A stretch of 64,000 bases of DNA from Prosopocoilus inquinatus (lineage: Eukaryota; Arthropoda; Insecta; Coleoptera; Lucanidae): the NCBI GenBank assembly GCA_036172665.1, contig CM069870.1, positions 41,126,001 through 41,190,000 of the forward strand. The letters run 5' to 3'. This document shows, in pieces, positions 32,571-43,080 of this stretch. A model generated the notes under the pieces. That model searched no databases, had not been told where the DNA came from, and saw only the letters and a list, made by a program, of their open reading frames with translations. The position numbers were made by a program, and so were the translations under genes. Numbering within the stretch: position 1 is the first letter of the stretch; each line of letters starts with the position of its first letter.

Positions 32571-32740
32571 TTAGCAAACATCGATATTTAGCGGTCGATA
32601 TGTATGTACTACAACGCTCAACTTAAAAGATACCATTTGACAGCCCTTATGTTGATTGTTCACATTCAGGAGTATCATTTAAGCTGAGTATCGTAGTACA
32701 TATCGACCACTAAATATAGATGTTTGCTAACTTCGATGTT
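32571..32740. mobile_element. Hairpin MITE
   Basis: AACATCGAAGTTAGCAAACAT, TATTTAGCGGTCGATATGTA and GTACTAC are mirrored on the right by GTACATATCGACCACTAAATA and TGTTTGCTAACTTCGATGTT. Confidence 0.7.
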
Positions 32741-34120
32741 GACATATTTAGGACGGACATCAATGTGTAACATCCATGTCCCATCCCTACAGAGAAGTCC
32801 GAAAATCTCTTTTCGTCCTGCTCATCTAAAAGTTTAAATATTTTCAATATTACATTCAATGATGTAGCTAAATAAATTGTAAAATTTGTGAAAGAGATGA
32901 AATAGTTAATAAAGCAATTGCAAACATTTAATTAATAAAAATAATGACAGAAAAGAAGAACAATGTTTCTGAACAGGCTGCCTGCGAAACGCCCCATACA
33001 CTCTATTATTAAACCATTGCAGTAATTCGAAAATCACATAAAAATAGTTTATAAACACTACGAAGAGAACGTTATTTTTTAATATCACTGTTTTGTAACA
33101 TAACAACCGTTTTTATGCAGGGTGCTGCATTTTAAAACGCAACATAGGAAATCCCATGTTAGGTGCTCGAGTATTGGCTTTCCTAATTATTTTACAGTAA
33201 AATTCCATTTAGGTTTCTTAAAGTACTGTTCAAGATGAATCTGCTTGTGAAGTTTGAAAATTTTTCGTACACTGACTTTTAGGACATTTAAAAAACGATT
33301 CTGTAGCTAAATTTAATTTATACCAAACTATCAGCATAGCCTTGATCAATGACTGTGAAAACTGGACATATAATTGAAAGGTCTAATTGTTTTTGAAAAA
33401 TATTGATAGAAAAAGCTCTTCCAATAACTAGTTTTAACATTTTTTATGTCAGAAAATAAAAGCATAGAAACCAAAATGAGGCGACGCGACGCACTGCTAC
33501 GCGCTGCCATGTGAGAATTCTTCTAGAATGCAGTGATTACTGTGAAAACTTGGTTCACAAACTTTTATTATTTAATAAATGAAAAATGTTGTCTTGAAGT
33601 TTTAATTGAAGCATCTTTCTCTATTTAGAAACTGAGGATGTGAATAGAAAAGGATACAAATACTGCTTTATATTTATTGTAAATACTAATCTCAATTTTA
33701 TATTCAAATCTATTCGATTTTATTGTAATTACTTTCATTTCTTTATTATAATAAAATAATTGTATAATTAATAAGTAAATATTAATTTTAATAAGAGGTA
33801 TTTGACTTTATTGCAGATAACTTTTTATTTCACTCTATATTTTTTGTTGGTTAGAATAAAAATATTACAAAGGTAAGTTAGAAAGTTAAGATATTTCGTC
33901 TTATGCAGTAGTTTAAAAACATCTTGATGCAATCGTCTTGTACAATTTAATTAGAATGTTACGACAATTATTTTAATATTACGAAACTCACTTCCAAGTA
34001 TTCGTTATTTTTTTAATTTAAAATTTCCCACTTAAATTTTATAATAATAATTTCCCGGTACGCGATAATGTTTCTCCGTAAGGATCCAAGAAATTGATGA
34101 AAAATAACCTGTTATTCTCT
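32741..34120. other. AT-rich sequence without recognised genes
   Basis: Only short open frames are present (32906-33106 minus). A GC-rich patch GACGCGACGCACTGCTACGC lies near 33482. Confidence 0.4.
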
Positions 34121-34122
34121 TG

Positions 34123-34281
34123 TCCAATTTATTCGCAAATAAATTAGACAAGTCGTTTTTGGTCTGCAGTGGGAATGTCGAGCTACGTCTCTACTGATGA
34201 AGCCCCAAACAGGGCTGAAACAGCTGTACAGAGGCTGCTCGAGGTTTTCACTGCAATCAAAAACGATTTGCAACAAATTCT
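34123..34281 (+). mobile_element. Hammerhead retroelement, forward-only fragment
   Basis: Starts TTGTCCAATTTATTCGC, folded back on AAATAAATTAGACAAG, and ends GATTTGCAACAAATTC. It lacks the standard left end. I see no clear target duplication. Confidence 0.7.
34179..34241 (+). ncRNA. Type I hammerhead ribozyme with CTGATGA core
   Basis: CTGATGA (34194-34200), stem II AGCCC/GGGCT with loop CAAACA, GAAA (34217-34220), ACAGCTGT, A as H17 (34228), then CAGAGG and the outer stem CTCG. This is the textbook core, with T at N7. The base just before the core is A and mispairs with C. Confidence 0.8.
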
Positions 34282-35577
34282 TTTATAACATTATCGTTTA
34301 TTTCAAACACTTGCCAAATTTGTTACCAAATTTTTCTAGGACGCTGTTGCCGGTTGTATTTTTCACAAGGCAACATCGCCAGTGGTCTTTTAATTTGTAA
34401 ACAAATTATAAATTCGTTGAAGCCTAGAGAGAAAATGGCTTTTCAGGTTCAATACAAACACCCTGCTTAAGTTTGCCAGACGTCCTTTGTTTTAAAGGAC
34501 GCCTACATTTTTAGACTCAAAAATAAATCTTGTCCCATATTTTAATATCAAGACCAGAGGACAATAATAGCTATTTTTATTCTTGTTCATAATTAAATAA
34601 CTAAGTACTTACTGTTGGCTTCATTTAACTACTATGATACGTTGCATATTAAAATCGCTCTTTTTATTGCGTATAAAATAAAGTAAAAAGCAGCATTTAG
34701 GTACCTACCAAAGGGAGGACCTAAGAAAGTGAACTGCTTGAAACCAGTTTGACAGCGGCAGCCCGACTCGACGCGGAGGTCTAAATCGAAGCGTTAAATG
34801 TTCCGCCCGCTTATACGTGATTTTTAATCAATCAGTCTAATAACGCCACGGTAACAACGCGAATATAATTCTAGAAGCTAATAACAGCTCTTTCTTGAAT
34901 TTAGAAACAACAATTTAGTTGATTTGAATTAAATAGAAACACGACACGTCTCTGCAGCACACTCTCTTGTGCGCATCGTGTCCGAGCATCGCAGTCAAGC
35001 GCGACATTATTGTGAATCATGCCGTCCTGACGAATGCATTATTCTTTGGCTTACTGATTGTTCACTATCAGCTAGAGGCGCTGCGCCAGCAAATATGTTG
35101 AAGCTTATACACAATCTATTTATAACATTGCACCGCTTCGTTGCAATAGTAGTTTTACACTTTTTTCTGTCCGCCATGTGGTACCTACGGAACCCTCAGT
35201 GCTCGAGTCTGATTTGCACTTAACCAGGTTTTTATTAATATCGTTATCAATACCACAAAAGAGAATTTTATTGAAAAGAACGATGTCATTTATTTTCATC
35301 CTTGATTCTTAATTTTATTTTATCAAATCCTCTAAAATACAAAACTGGGAACTGGAAACCCTAACCTCACTTTATGTAAATATCCAAGCATTAAACGCTA
35401 AAATTTCCTAATTTCTCGCACACGCACTTGTTAGGGATTGCTAAAATACAAAATTACCGTTTTTATAAAATTTATTGTATTATTTGACCTTAAAAAATAT
35501 CCACATGAAATTGCAGACGTTTAAGCAATTTTATTATTTACGCTACTTAAATATTACGCTGGCCGTGTAACCGGTGC
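34282..35577. other. Intergenic, no recognised gene
   Basis: The open frame 34969-35223 (plus, 84 codons) begins MRIVSEHRSQARHYCESC and has no recognised domain. Confidence 0.35.
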
Positions 35578-35699
35578 ATGCCCACTGCCGCCGCTGCGCG
35601 CGACATGGTAACGTCTTTTCTTCCGATTTTCATCTGTTCCAACTGCCGGTGGGGGAAGACGATAGTGTTGACGTTTTCTACAATTGTTTCCCTCTTACG

Positions 35700-35970
35700 A
35701 GAGCAACAACTTATTAGAAAAGGAAAACTAAGTAGAAAAAAGACAAAATGGTCAAGAGGGGGGCTCTTGAAGAAAAGCCGGTATTCTCATATCCAAATTC
35801 TAAGAGAATTGAGAGGTGAACCTGACGACTGGCGCAATTATGTGTGAATGGACACAGCATTGTATTGCCAACTTCTGGAGTTGATAACTCCATATACAAA
35901 GAAGGAGTACCCCTGCAAGAGAAGAGCTGTATCATCCCATGAAAGACTCACAGCAACTCTGACATTTTTT
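35700..35970 (+). pseudogene. PIF/Harbinger transposase N-terminal fragment
   Basis: The plus strand reads ILRELRGEPDDWRNYV, one stop, MDTALYCQLLELITPY, a short frame slip, then AVSSHERLTATL. This is the conserved run ahead of the nuclease core in Harbinger transposases (LREL..DWRNYLRMD, LLELVTP, AVS..ERL..TLR). The catalytic region is absent. An upstream 89-codon open frame starts at 35578. It abuts an antisense MADF fragment, the usual two-gene pairing of these elements, so an internal deletion probably fused them. Confidence 0.75.
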
Positions 35971-36114
35971 GACTAGTTCTTCACAGGCGACATTTTTTTT
36001 ATTCCGATCGTGGTATACTTTATTTTTGATTTGCCACAAACAGGGATGTCTCTCATAAATTTCGATAAAATCCGCGAGAAATTCACGGGAGCATTGCCGC
36101 AAATCCCATGACAT
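35932..36114 (-). pseudogene. MADF (Myb/SANT-like) DNA-binding domain fragment
   Basis: The 60-codon minus-strand frame contains FLADFIEIYERHPCLWQIK, YHDRNKKN and CEELVKKCQSC, which fit the first helices of a MADF domain. Harbinger elements often encode such a protein next to the transposase to help bind the ends. The C-terminal part is missing because the frame runs into the convergent transposase fragment. It could instead be a piece of a host MADF gene, but the neighbour favours a transposon. Confidence 0.72.
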
Positions 36115-36253
36115 ATTTTAACAGAGTAGAAAGTCTAGGAAACAAGCTGATGCTGGATTTCCACCACGGACATATGGCACCCGGCATTCGGAATTCTCTT
36201 CGTGATTATTTTATTTAAAATTCGAAAGAAATTGAGCTAAAAAGGGACGTTAA

Positions 36254-36454
36254 GTACAGCGAGTGTTTACACACTACGTCATATCGCATCCCTTCTCGTA
36301 AAATGATGCTTCTCCCGTCAGTTCTTCGATCCGACCTTGGATTTCAATTCGATACGATAAGGCCTATATTTTACTGTCTATACGCTCCATTTTACCTGAT
36401 AATACTTCTCCTATCATACAAAACGTACGATAAGTCGTAGCATGTAAACCGGCC
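36254..36454. mobile_element. TIR element with TTAA flanks
   Basis: GTTTACACACTACG at the left and CGTAGCATGTAAAC at the right are inverted. TTAA lies outside each (36250-36253, 36455-36458). Possibly a piggyBac- or Kolobok-type MITE. Confidence 0.55.
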
Positions 36455-36473
36455 TTAAGGCTGGGTATATTAA

Positions 36474-36703
36474 GGTGCTTTCTTTCGCTCACAAAACACG
36501 ATCCAAACGTATTTTGATTTAAATACAGACATTCTTTTCTTTGAATCTCTCTATTTTTAAAACTTGTTTGGATTTAATTATGGTTATTTACAAATGAACT
36601 GTCAATCAAAAATTCAAGTCAGGTGTTTTGTTGCGACAACTACGAAATACAGGTCCAAACTATTCGAAACACAATTCAAACTTTTAAGCGAAAGAAAGCA
36701 CCT
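36474..36703. mobile_element. 230-bp MITE with TTAA duplication
   Basis: TTAA then GGTGCTTTCTTTCGCT at the left; AGCGAAAGAAAGCACC then T and TTAA at the right. A TTAA target fits piggyBac-like elements. Confidence 0.75.
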
Positions 36704-36707
36704 TTAA

Positions 36708-38040
36708 TATATTCTTATAATCATTGATACCGTGGTGAAGACCATGAGTTAGAGTGAGAACTATCGAAAATGAATCAATATGGCGCAGTGACATTTCGTG
36801 ACAGTTGTCAGACGATTTACCGTTAGCTTTAAAATTTGTTGAGTTTCAAGCACAGTTGTGTTTTAAACGCAAAAGATTTATGAACACCTATCTAACTGAA
36901 GCGTGCGCGATTTCTTGTGGTTTTGAACTTCTCTGCATGCACAAATGAGTAAGAGGTTTTCACTGCAATCAATTCAGATACTTCGATATTATCAGTCAGG
37001 TTCGTTCATTATATTAAGCATAATAAACGTTGGGACTTGGAATTATGATGGAATAGTGTGAAAGGACAACCTTCGATAGCTAAGAAAGTTAAATAGTGAC
37101 TATAAATTTAAAAGACGTATACATCAATTACTACGAACTGAAATTAATCTTCAGGAAAATGCCACATTCACAGGTATTCCAAAACAATCAAACTATTCGC
37201 GCGCTTAAAAATCCCAACTAAATTTTTGATGTCTCAACTAATTTTTTAGTACAAATAGTCCCAGCTGATGGTGTGTTAGTTGTGGAAACAGTGTAATATT
37301 CATGATGATTTTTGTTTTCAGCAACAAAGTAAAAGTTGCAAAAACTAATTTTGATATTTCTTAACAATGAAAAAAGTAAAGTCAGCTTATAAAAAGCAGA
37401 AAGAAATAAATTTTTATTTTATGCAACTAAAACATTTACAACTAATTTGTCTTATTTGTCATAAGCGCAATGGAATTTCTAAAACAGTTTTTATAACTAT
37501 AGGCGTCAAGTTTTCTGACGAAAAAAGTAAGTTACAATAGCATAAACAATACAACAAAACAAATTATAGTTGAAATTACTATGTAATTTTTAAGCGTGCG
37601 TACGCGGAGGATGTCATGATGACTGCAGATGTCGAAAAAGAGCTACAAAATTTTGTTTCATTAAAAATAAGATTACTTACGAATTACGTGCGGTTTTATT
37701 TATAAAATTATTAGATATTTTCTGTGACTCAGGTCGTTCTACACAGTGATTATTAATCACTTATTTATTATTGACTAATTTAGTAAACTACTGCATGAAA
37801 CTTTCAGCTGTCATTGTTTTTACGGTGGCGCGAAACAGGGAATCAATATGGTGGTAAGTTTGCGGTACTTTGATAGATCTAGTGACTTTATTTTCATGAA
37901 TAGAAGTACTCCATCTATGTACTAATATAATATCTCTTATCTATGTCTACGACTGGCGAACTGACAGCTTTCAATTTCATTCTATTCATGCAAGTTATGG
38001 TAGTAATTGCTTAGCAACCACATGTCAAGCAAATTGTGTA
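36708..38040. other. AT-rich sequence without recognised genes
   Basis: AAGACCATGAGTTAGAGTGAGAACTATCG (36738) resembles 30941-30971, and 37860-37897 is the inverted partner of 30870-30904. No coding sequence was found. Confidence 0.4.
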
Positions 38041-38175
38041 GAAATTAGAGCAAATTTCATTTTTCCACACAATTTACATTTTGGAGACAATTTCTTGTAT
38101 TAACACTAGCCTATATATCTTGGCCTAGAAATTGTTCAATTTTTAGGCTGGTTTCTAGGGTAGTGTAAAACGACC
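38040..38175 (-). repeat. Dispersed repeat, inverse copy of 23278-23400
   Basis: TTGGCCTAGAAATTG, TTAGGCTGGTTTCTAG and TAGTGTAAAACGACC mirror the copy at 23 kb. Confidence 0.55.
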
Positions 38176-38421
38176 ATTAGATTAAATATTTCATTAAGAT
38201 ACGATTACGTTTAAATTTAAATTCAAATTTAACATCATTAGTTCTTGGTTTCCTCACGTAACAAGTTTTGAAAACTAGTGAATATTAAACAGAATATCGG
38301 TTTATATTCTTGCATTCCAAAAATATGAATCTTCCACGATATTTTAACCACTGAGGTTACGTAAAAGCATCAAATTTGTTAAACGGAGGACGGAGAACGA
38401 TTTGTAGCTAATTTGTTATAC

Positions 38422-39344
38422 AGGGTGTTCTTTTACTGTGTGCAAATATTTAAAGCTGCAATATATCACCATGAATGGCAACGATTGAAATCATATGTTC
38501 TTAACATAAATGTAATAGTTTTCGAGAAAAATGCAGTGGTAGATTTTCACTAAACCGTTTGAGAACTGCTGGCATAGCTAAAAGGGGAACGTGGGCGCCT
38601 CTTCAATTATGACCTCCAGCCGAAGTTGGCCATGGTCAGTGCCTTCCTGGATCTCAAGGCGGAATGACGTAACTCAGTGCCGCTCCGATCAGCTGGTCTA
38701 TCGAACCGTTTACAATTTAAATTAACTTCACTGCAAGTAGTTACATGTATTAAATTAAAATCTAGTGCAATTCAAGAAGCTGCGGTACGTAATTGCCGAA
38801 CAAATTAAAAGCGAGGTACAAACAAATTGTAATTTCTCATTCCATATCATTTTCAAAAGACTTTTATTTTATTTTACATTTACTTTGTTTCTAAGGACCG
38901 TAAGTAGTAATACTTCCAAAGCTAGCACCGAGATTGCAGCAAAAGTCGATTTACGTAAAAGGGTGAAGGAAGAATATTTTTAACGCGCTTGCCTAATTGG
39001 TGCATAAATTTTAAACTTATTCGTCGACAATTGATATCGTAAAAGGTATTACTTCGCCCAGTGAATTAAAATTTTAAATAAATAATTAATAAACGATATC
39101 GGTTACGAAGTTACGAAACTCTGCGTTGAACATCGAGTGCGGTGTCGGTGGGCGTATTCATACCGAGAGGAAGACGAAGTTGACCTTCCAATCTTTCTCG
39201 CACATTTCAACAGTTCCAAACAAGTGGTCCATCCGAATTTTTTTGGCTATGATACGGTAGCCACCAAAAAATACCCGCAGAAGGTAGCATTTCGCGTACT
39301 TATACTGAGGTTTTTTTATTTGCACACAGTAAAAGAACACCCTA
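38422..39344. mobile_element. 923-bp TIR element with TA flanks, inside Tc1 remains
   Basis: CAGGGTGTTCTTTTACTGTG at the left is mirrored by CACAGTAAAAGAACACCCT at the right, with TA outside. A second, cut-off copy starts at 62883. Non-coding. Confidence 0.8.
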
Positions 39345-39345
39345 T

Positions 39346-39840
39346 ATATATAGACTATTTGAAGCGTGTCTTGTATACCGATGAAAAAAAAGTGATCCTA
39401 AAATCACCAGATGATCGGGAACGAGTATGGGGCAAGCCTGAAGAAAGATTTATCTGCAAGGGAATCATTTGGTTGAAGGCCAAAAATGTTCTGGTGAGGA
39501 ATCTGTTTTGATGCCCGTATAGGCTTAGTTCTCATTTAGCAAAGGTCAATGAATGTTCAATTTTACCTGGAGTACATTATTCTGCACTATGTCATACCTT
39601 TTGCGCCATTTATAGGCAATATGTATCTTCACTTTCATGCAGGATAATGCTCGACCGCATGTTGCAAGAAAAGTGCTGAGTTATTTAAATGAGATCAGTA
39701 TTCAAGTATTGGACTTGTCACCTCGCAGTCCAGACTTGAACCCCATTGAGTACTTATGCGATGTTCTAAAAAGAGCAGTGACGTGTCATGTACCTGCTCT
39801 CAGAAGTCTTCCAGAACTTGAACATCGTGCTCTTTGTTGA
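39346..39840 (+). pseudogene. Tc1-like transposase C-terminal remnant (DDE)
   Basis: YLKRVLYTDEKKVIL followed by RERVWGKPEE is the first catalytic Asp region. After a break of about 120 bp come MQDNARPHVARKVL with the second Asp and LSPRSPDLNPIEYL with the final Glu. All three acidic positions (D, D, E) are readable but not in one frame. The N-terminal helix-turn-helix is absent; the 38.4-39.3 kb TIR element abuts where it would be. The intact enzyme would cut and paste its own element. Confidence 0.82.
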
Positions 39841-40645
39841 ATTTGTTTCTTTCAACAATTGACCGGTTGTATTCGGTCAGTCGTAATCACTTATAAAGAA
39901 TTTATACTTTTCATTTATATGATATATTTTTAAAACTTTATATCTTTTACACAATTGTATAATGAAATTTTGACCGTTCGACGGTTCCCATTTGAGGTCG
40001 CTTAGTGTGACACCCAGCTTAGAGCTTAGTCATTCGTTTACAGTTCCCAGCGATCCGAATTTCAAAAATTATGCGAACCGGTTCTCGGTTCACTTTGGGT
40101 GAAAATATATTTTTTCATTTTTACTTCAGTTTTAATTGAATTTGAATTCTAACAATTAATTTTTAACTGCGTTGAGAATTTCAAATGTTGCATGGATTTA
40201 AAAATATTTAATTTTAATATGTAGGTATTTTCGATTAGACTGTATGACAAGTGCACAAAAATTCTGTATTATAATACAAAAATGTAGAATATCCTTAATA
40301 TTAATGCCAGGTTTAAATCATTATTGATATATTTAGTATCAAAGAAAACATATTTTAAGTGCAAACTGTTTTCAGGGATATAACTAATAATCATCGGCAA
40401 TTGAATTGGTTTCTATTGTTCGTGTTAACTTACTCAAACAGCTCTTTTCATGCATCGAAAGTGAATAGAACGAGTCGGGTTCATGGTAGTCGCGGTTTAG
40501 TTTGTGTGTGAAGTACGGCTCACCCTACTGAATGAAGCTGTATTTTCTAGCTGTAATCTGAATACGACTTATATTTTTGTTTTAAAATAAAATATTATAT
40601 TACTAAAAAATATTTTAAAAAGTTTTTAATCTATTAGGCAGATGC
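39841..40645. other. Tc1 3' flank and AT-rich spacer
   Basis: ACACAATTGTATAATGAAATT, TTGACCGTT and CTTAGTGTGACACCC recur at 42820-42893, so this is probably the Tc1 element's 3' end. Nothing else recognised. Confidence 0.45.
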
Positions 40646-40842
40646 CTATAAACATTAGAACCGATAAAATAGCGACATCTTACTATCGCTTTTTGACCTG
40701 ACATTGCAGTAGGATAGACAAATTGAAGCGGGATTTGCTCCTAATAAGTCCCCCATGCAAGGCGGCCATGCTTGCTGTCAAAGCATAATGAAAGTTTTTA
40801 GAAAAATTTTGTGCAAATCGTTCTTGATTGCAGTGAAAATCT

Positions 40843-40905
40843 CGAGCAGCCTCTGGACAGCTGTTTCAGCCCTGCTTGGAGCTTCTTCAGCAGAAACGTA
40901 GCTCG
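40843..40905 (-). ncRNA. Type I hammerhead ribozyme
   Basis: Minus strand: CTGAAGA, stem II AGCTC/GGGCT (one G-U pair), GAAA, ACAGCTGT, C, CAGAGG. Compared with the other units, C-to-T in stem II gives a wobble and keeps pairing. Confidence 0.78.
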
Positions 40906-41191
40906 ACATTCCCACTGCAAACAGCTGTCCAGAGGCTGCTCGAGATTTTCACTGCAATCAAGAACGATTTGCACAAAATTTTTCTAAAAACTTTCATTAT
41001 GCTTTGACAGCAAGCATGGCCGCCTTGCATGGGGTACTTATTAGGAGCAAATCCCGCTTCAATTTGTCTATCCTACTGCAATGTCAGGTCAAAAAGCGAT
41101 AGTAAGATGTCGCTATTTTATCTGTTCATCATTCTTACATCGCAATTGCGAATAAATTGGGCAAGTCGTTTTTGGTTTGCAATGGGAATGT

Positions 41192-41254
41192 CGAGCCAGG
41201 TTTCTGCTGAAGAAGCCCCAAGCAGGGCTGAAACAGCTGTCCAAAGGCTGCTCG
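41192..41254 (+). ncRNA. Type I hammerhead ribozyme, stem I variant
   Basis: CTGAAGA, AGCCC/GGGCT, GAAA, ACAGCTGT, C present. Stem I has CAAAGG in place of CAGAGG and CGAGCCAGG in place of CGAGCTACG. Confidence 0.75.
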
Positions 41255-41473
41255 AGATTTTCACTGCAATCAAGAACGATTTGCACAAAATTTTTCTAAA
41301 AACTTTCATTATGCTTTGACAGCAAGCATGGCCGCCTTGCATGGGGGACTTATTAGGAGCAAATCCCGCTTCAATTTGTCTATCCTACTGCAATGTCAGG
41401 TCAAAAAGCGATAGTAAGATGTCGCTATTTTTTCTGTTCATCATTCTTACATCGCAATTGCGAATAAATTGGG

Positions 41474-41534
41474 CGTTTCTGCTGAAGAAGCCCCAAGCAG
41501 GGCTGAAACAGCTGTCCAGAGGCTGCTCGAGATT
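41474..41534 (+). ncRNA. Hammerhead ribozyme with truncated outer stem I
   Basis: The catalytic core and stems II and III are intact, but the upstream CGAGCTA block was lost in a deletion, so the outer part of stem I and its loop contacts are missing. Confidence 0.65.
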
Positions 41535-41585
41535 TTCACTGCAATCAAGAACGATTTGCACAAAAAAATTTTCTATAAACATTAG

Positions 41586-42016
41586 GAATGAAAACTATTA
41601 TTAAATTAACATTTTATGTTAATGTACTCACATAAATGTTATTTTCTGAAAATATTTCTTAGTAACTTAATATTATGTTTTGAAACAGAAGCATAAGTTT
41701 GTAATTTTTGCATAACTTGATACTAGGGTGGCCAATCGTCCTGCACTCTGCGGGGTGTCAATTTGTAAACAACTCCCGCCTGAAGTACAAAATAATCCTT
41801 CGAGCTCATTAATCCAAATTTTTAGAAGTAGTTACCACTACGGTCAGATATTATTGTGAATCTAATGTCTCAGTTAATCAACACTACACTCTAGGATGAT
41901 AGAATTATATAAAGAAAATCTGGTCTCATTTGTGGATAGAATTTGAATAAATTTTCGCACTGTATGAGGTCAATCCCTGGTCGCTTACGGGCGCGCTTTA
42001 AGCTATCCTAGTTTTG
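41586..42016. other. AT-rich spacer
   Basis: No recognised feature. Confidence 0.4.
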
Positions 42017-42019
42017 TAA

Positions 42020-42209
42020 AGCCGAGCGTCCACTAGGGCGGTCGGTGGGAGCAGCGCGGCACGGCTCCCAAATGAAATTCATGTAAATCAATCGAGGCGC
42101 GTCCATTAGGAAGTGAGCGTGGCGCAGAATAGTGCCTATATGTTACATGCATTTCGTTTTGGCGCCGCGCCGCGCCACTCTGCTCCACCGACCTAATGGA
42201 CGCTCAGCT
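42020..42209. mobile_element. 190-bp Harbinger-like MITE with TAA duplication
   Basis: AGCCGAGCGTCCACTAGGGC and GGTCGGTGG at the left are mirrored by CCACCGACCTAATGG and ACGCTCAGCT. TAA flanks it (42017-42019, 42210-42212). It is unusually GC-rich for the window. Confidence 0.8.
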
Positions 42210-42479
42210 TAAGACACCAAGGCTCCTTCGACTCTCGCAATTTATTAGCCCTTTCGAAATCAAAGTTACATCTTGGACACATTCATTTTGAGTTAAATTT
42301 CAACCAAGGTACGTAATGTAATGTAAATAAAACTTTATATAAACGTTAAAAAATCGTTTTTCGCTACTAGCTCTAGAATATAACATTATGTATGTATTGT
42401 TTTCAACCGGAGAACTTGATTTTCTTTTCCTTGCCTAATAATATTATTTTCTCTCCTACTAGTTTATAATGAAAACGGC

Positions 42480-42735
42480 CGGAGTGCGTTCATAAATTGG
42501 CGATTGTGTTGGAGTGTTTGACGTCAGAGTAATGCAAGTAATCTGCCATAGTGCTGTAACGATACATATTTTCAGGTGTATTGACGTATCAGATATCGAT
42601 ACGTATCCAAATATCGGAAATCGGATATCGAAACGTATCGAAATATCGGATATCGATACATTGATATCAATAATGTAAAAGGTCGAAGGATGTTTGCTCA
42701 TAGTGTCGCTCGAGTGTCATTTATGAACGCACTCC
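42480..42735. mobile_element. TIR element with ATCGATAC-rich interior
   Basis: GGAGTGCGTTCATAAAT at the left is mirrored by ATTTATGAACGCACTCC at the right. The interior has repeated TATCGATAC/GATATCGA blocks, which recur at 42905-43075. Confidence 0.65.
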
Positions 42736-42894
42736 TGTTTAGTAATAAATTCTTTATGAGTGGTTACGAGTCACTGGATACAACCGCTAAGTTCGACATT
42801 ATGTGTACAACATTTTACACAATCTTGTAATGAAATTTTGACCGTTTTCTGATACCCGTCCGAGTGCACTTAGTGTAACGCCCGTCTTACTAAT

Positions 42895-43080
42895 AAATAG
42901 GGTTGAGTCGATGTATCGATATATCAATACGTATCGATACGCCAGATGTATCGATACATATTGTCAGCTGCAGCGACGTATCAGATATCGATACAAATCG
43001 AAATATCGGAAATCGGATATCGAAACGTATTGATATATCGGATATCGATACATTGACACCAATAATGTAGAAGGTCGAAG
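42895..43080. repeat. ATCGATA-rich block, second copy, hAT-MITE-like
   Basis: GGGTTGAGTCGATGTATCGAT, GTATCAGATATCGATAC and AATCGGATATCGAAACGTAT parallel 42585-42670, followed in both by ATTGA(T/C)A..CAATAATGTA and AAGGTCGAAG. Probably a separate piece of the same non-autonomous element. Confidence 0.6.

Larger units (their letters stand above)
40659..41572 (+). mobile_element. Hammerhead retroelement concatemer, second large copy
   Basis: An inverted segment (40659-40918) is joined to about two forward units, with the last one internally deleted by about 45 bp before its ribozyme. CTATAAACATTAG flanks it (40646-40658, 41573-41585). The left end is AACCGATAAAATAGCG; the right end is ACAAAAAAATTTT. 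Units differ at several sites, so this copy is older than, or separate from, the 4.7-kb one. Confidence 0.88.

Noticed and set aside
34969..35847. Host gene in the GC-richer patch (84- and 89-codon frames)
   Set aside because: The second frame is explained by the Harbinger transposase; the first has no similarity I recognise and no partner exon.
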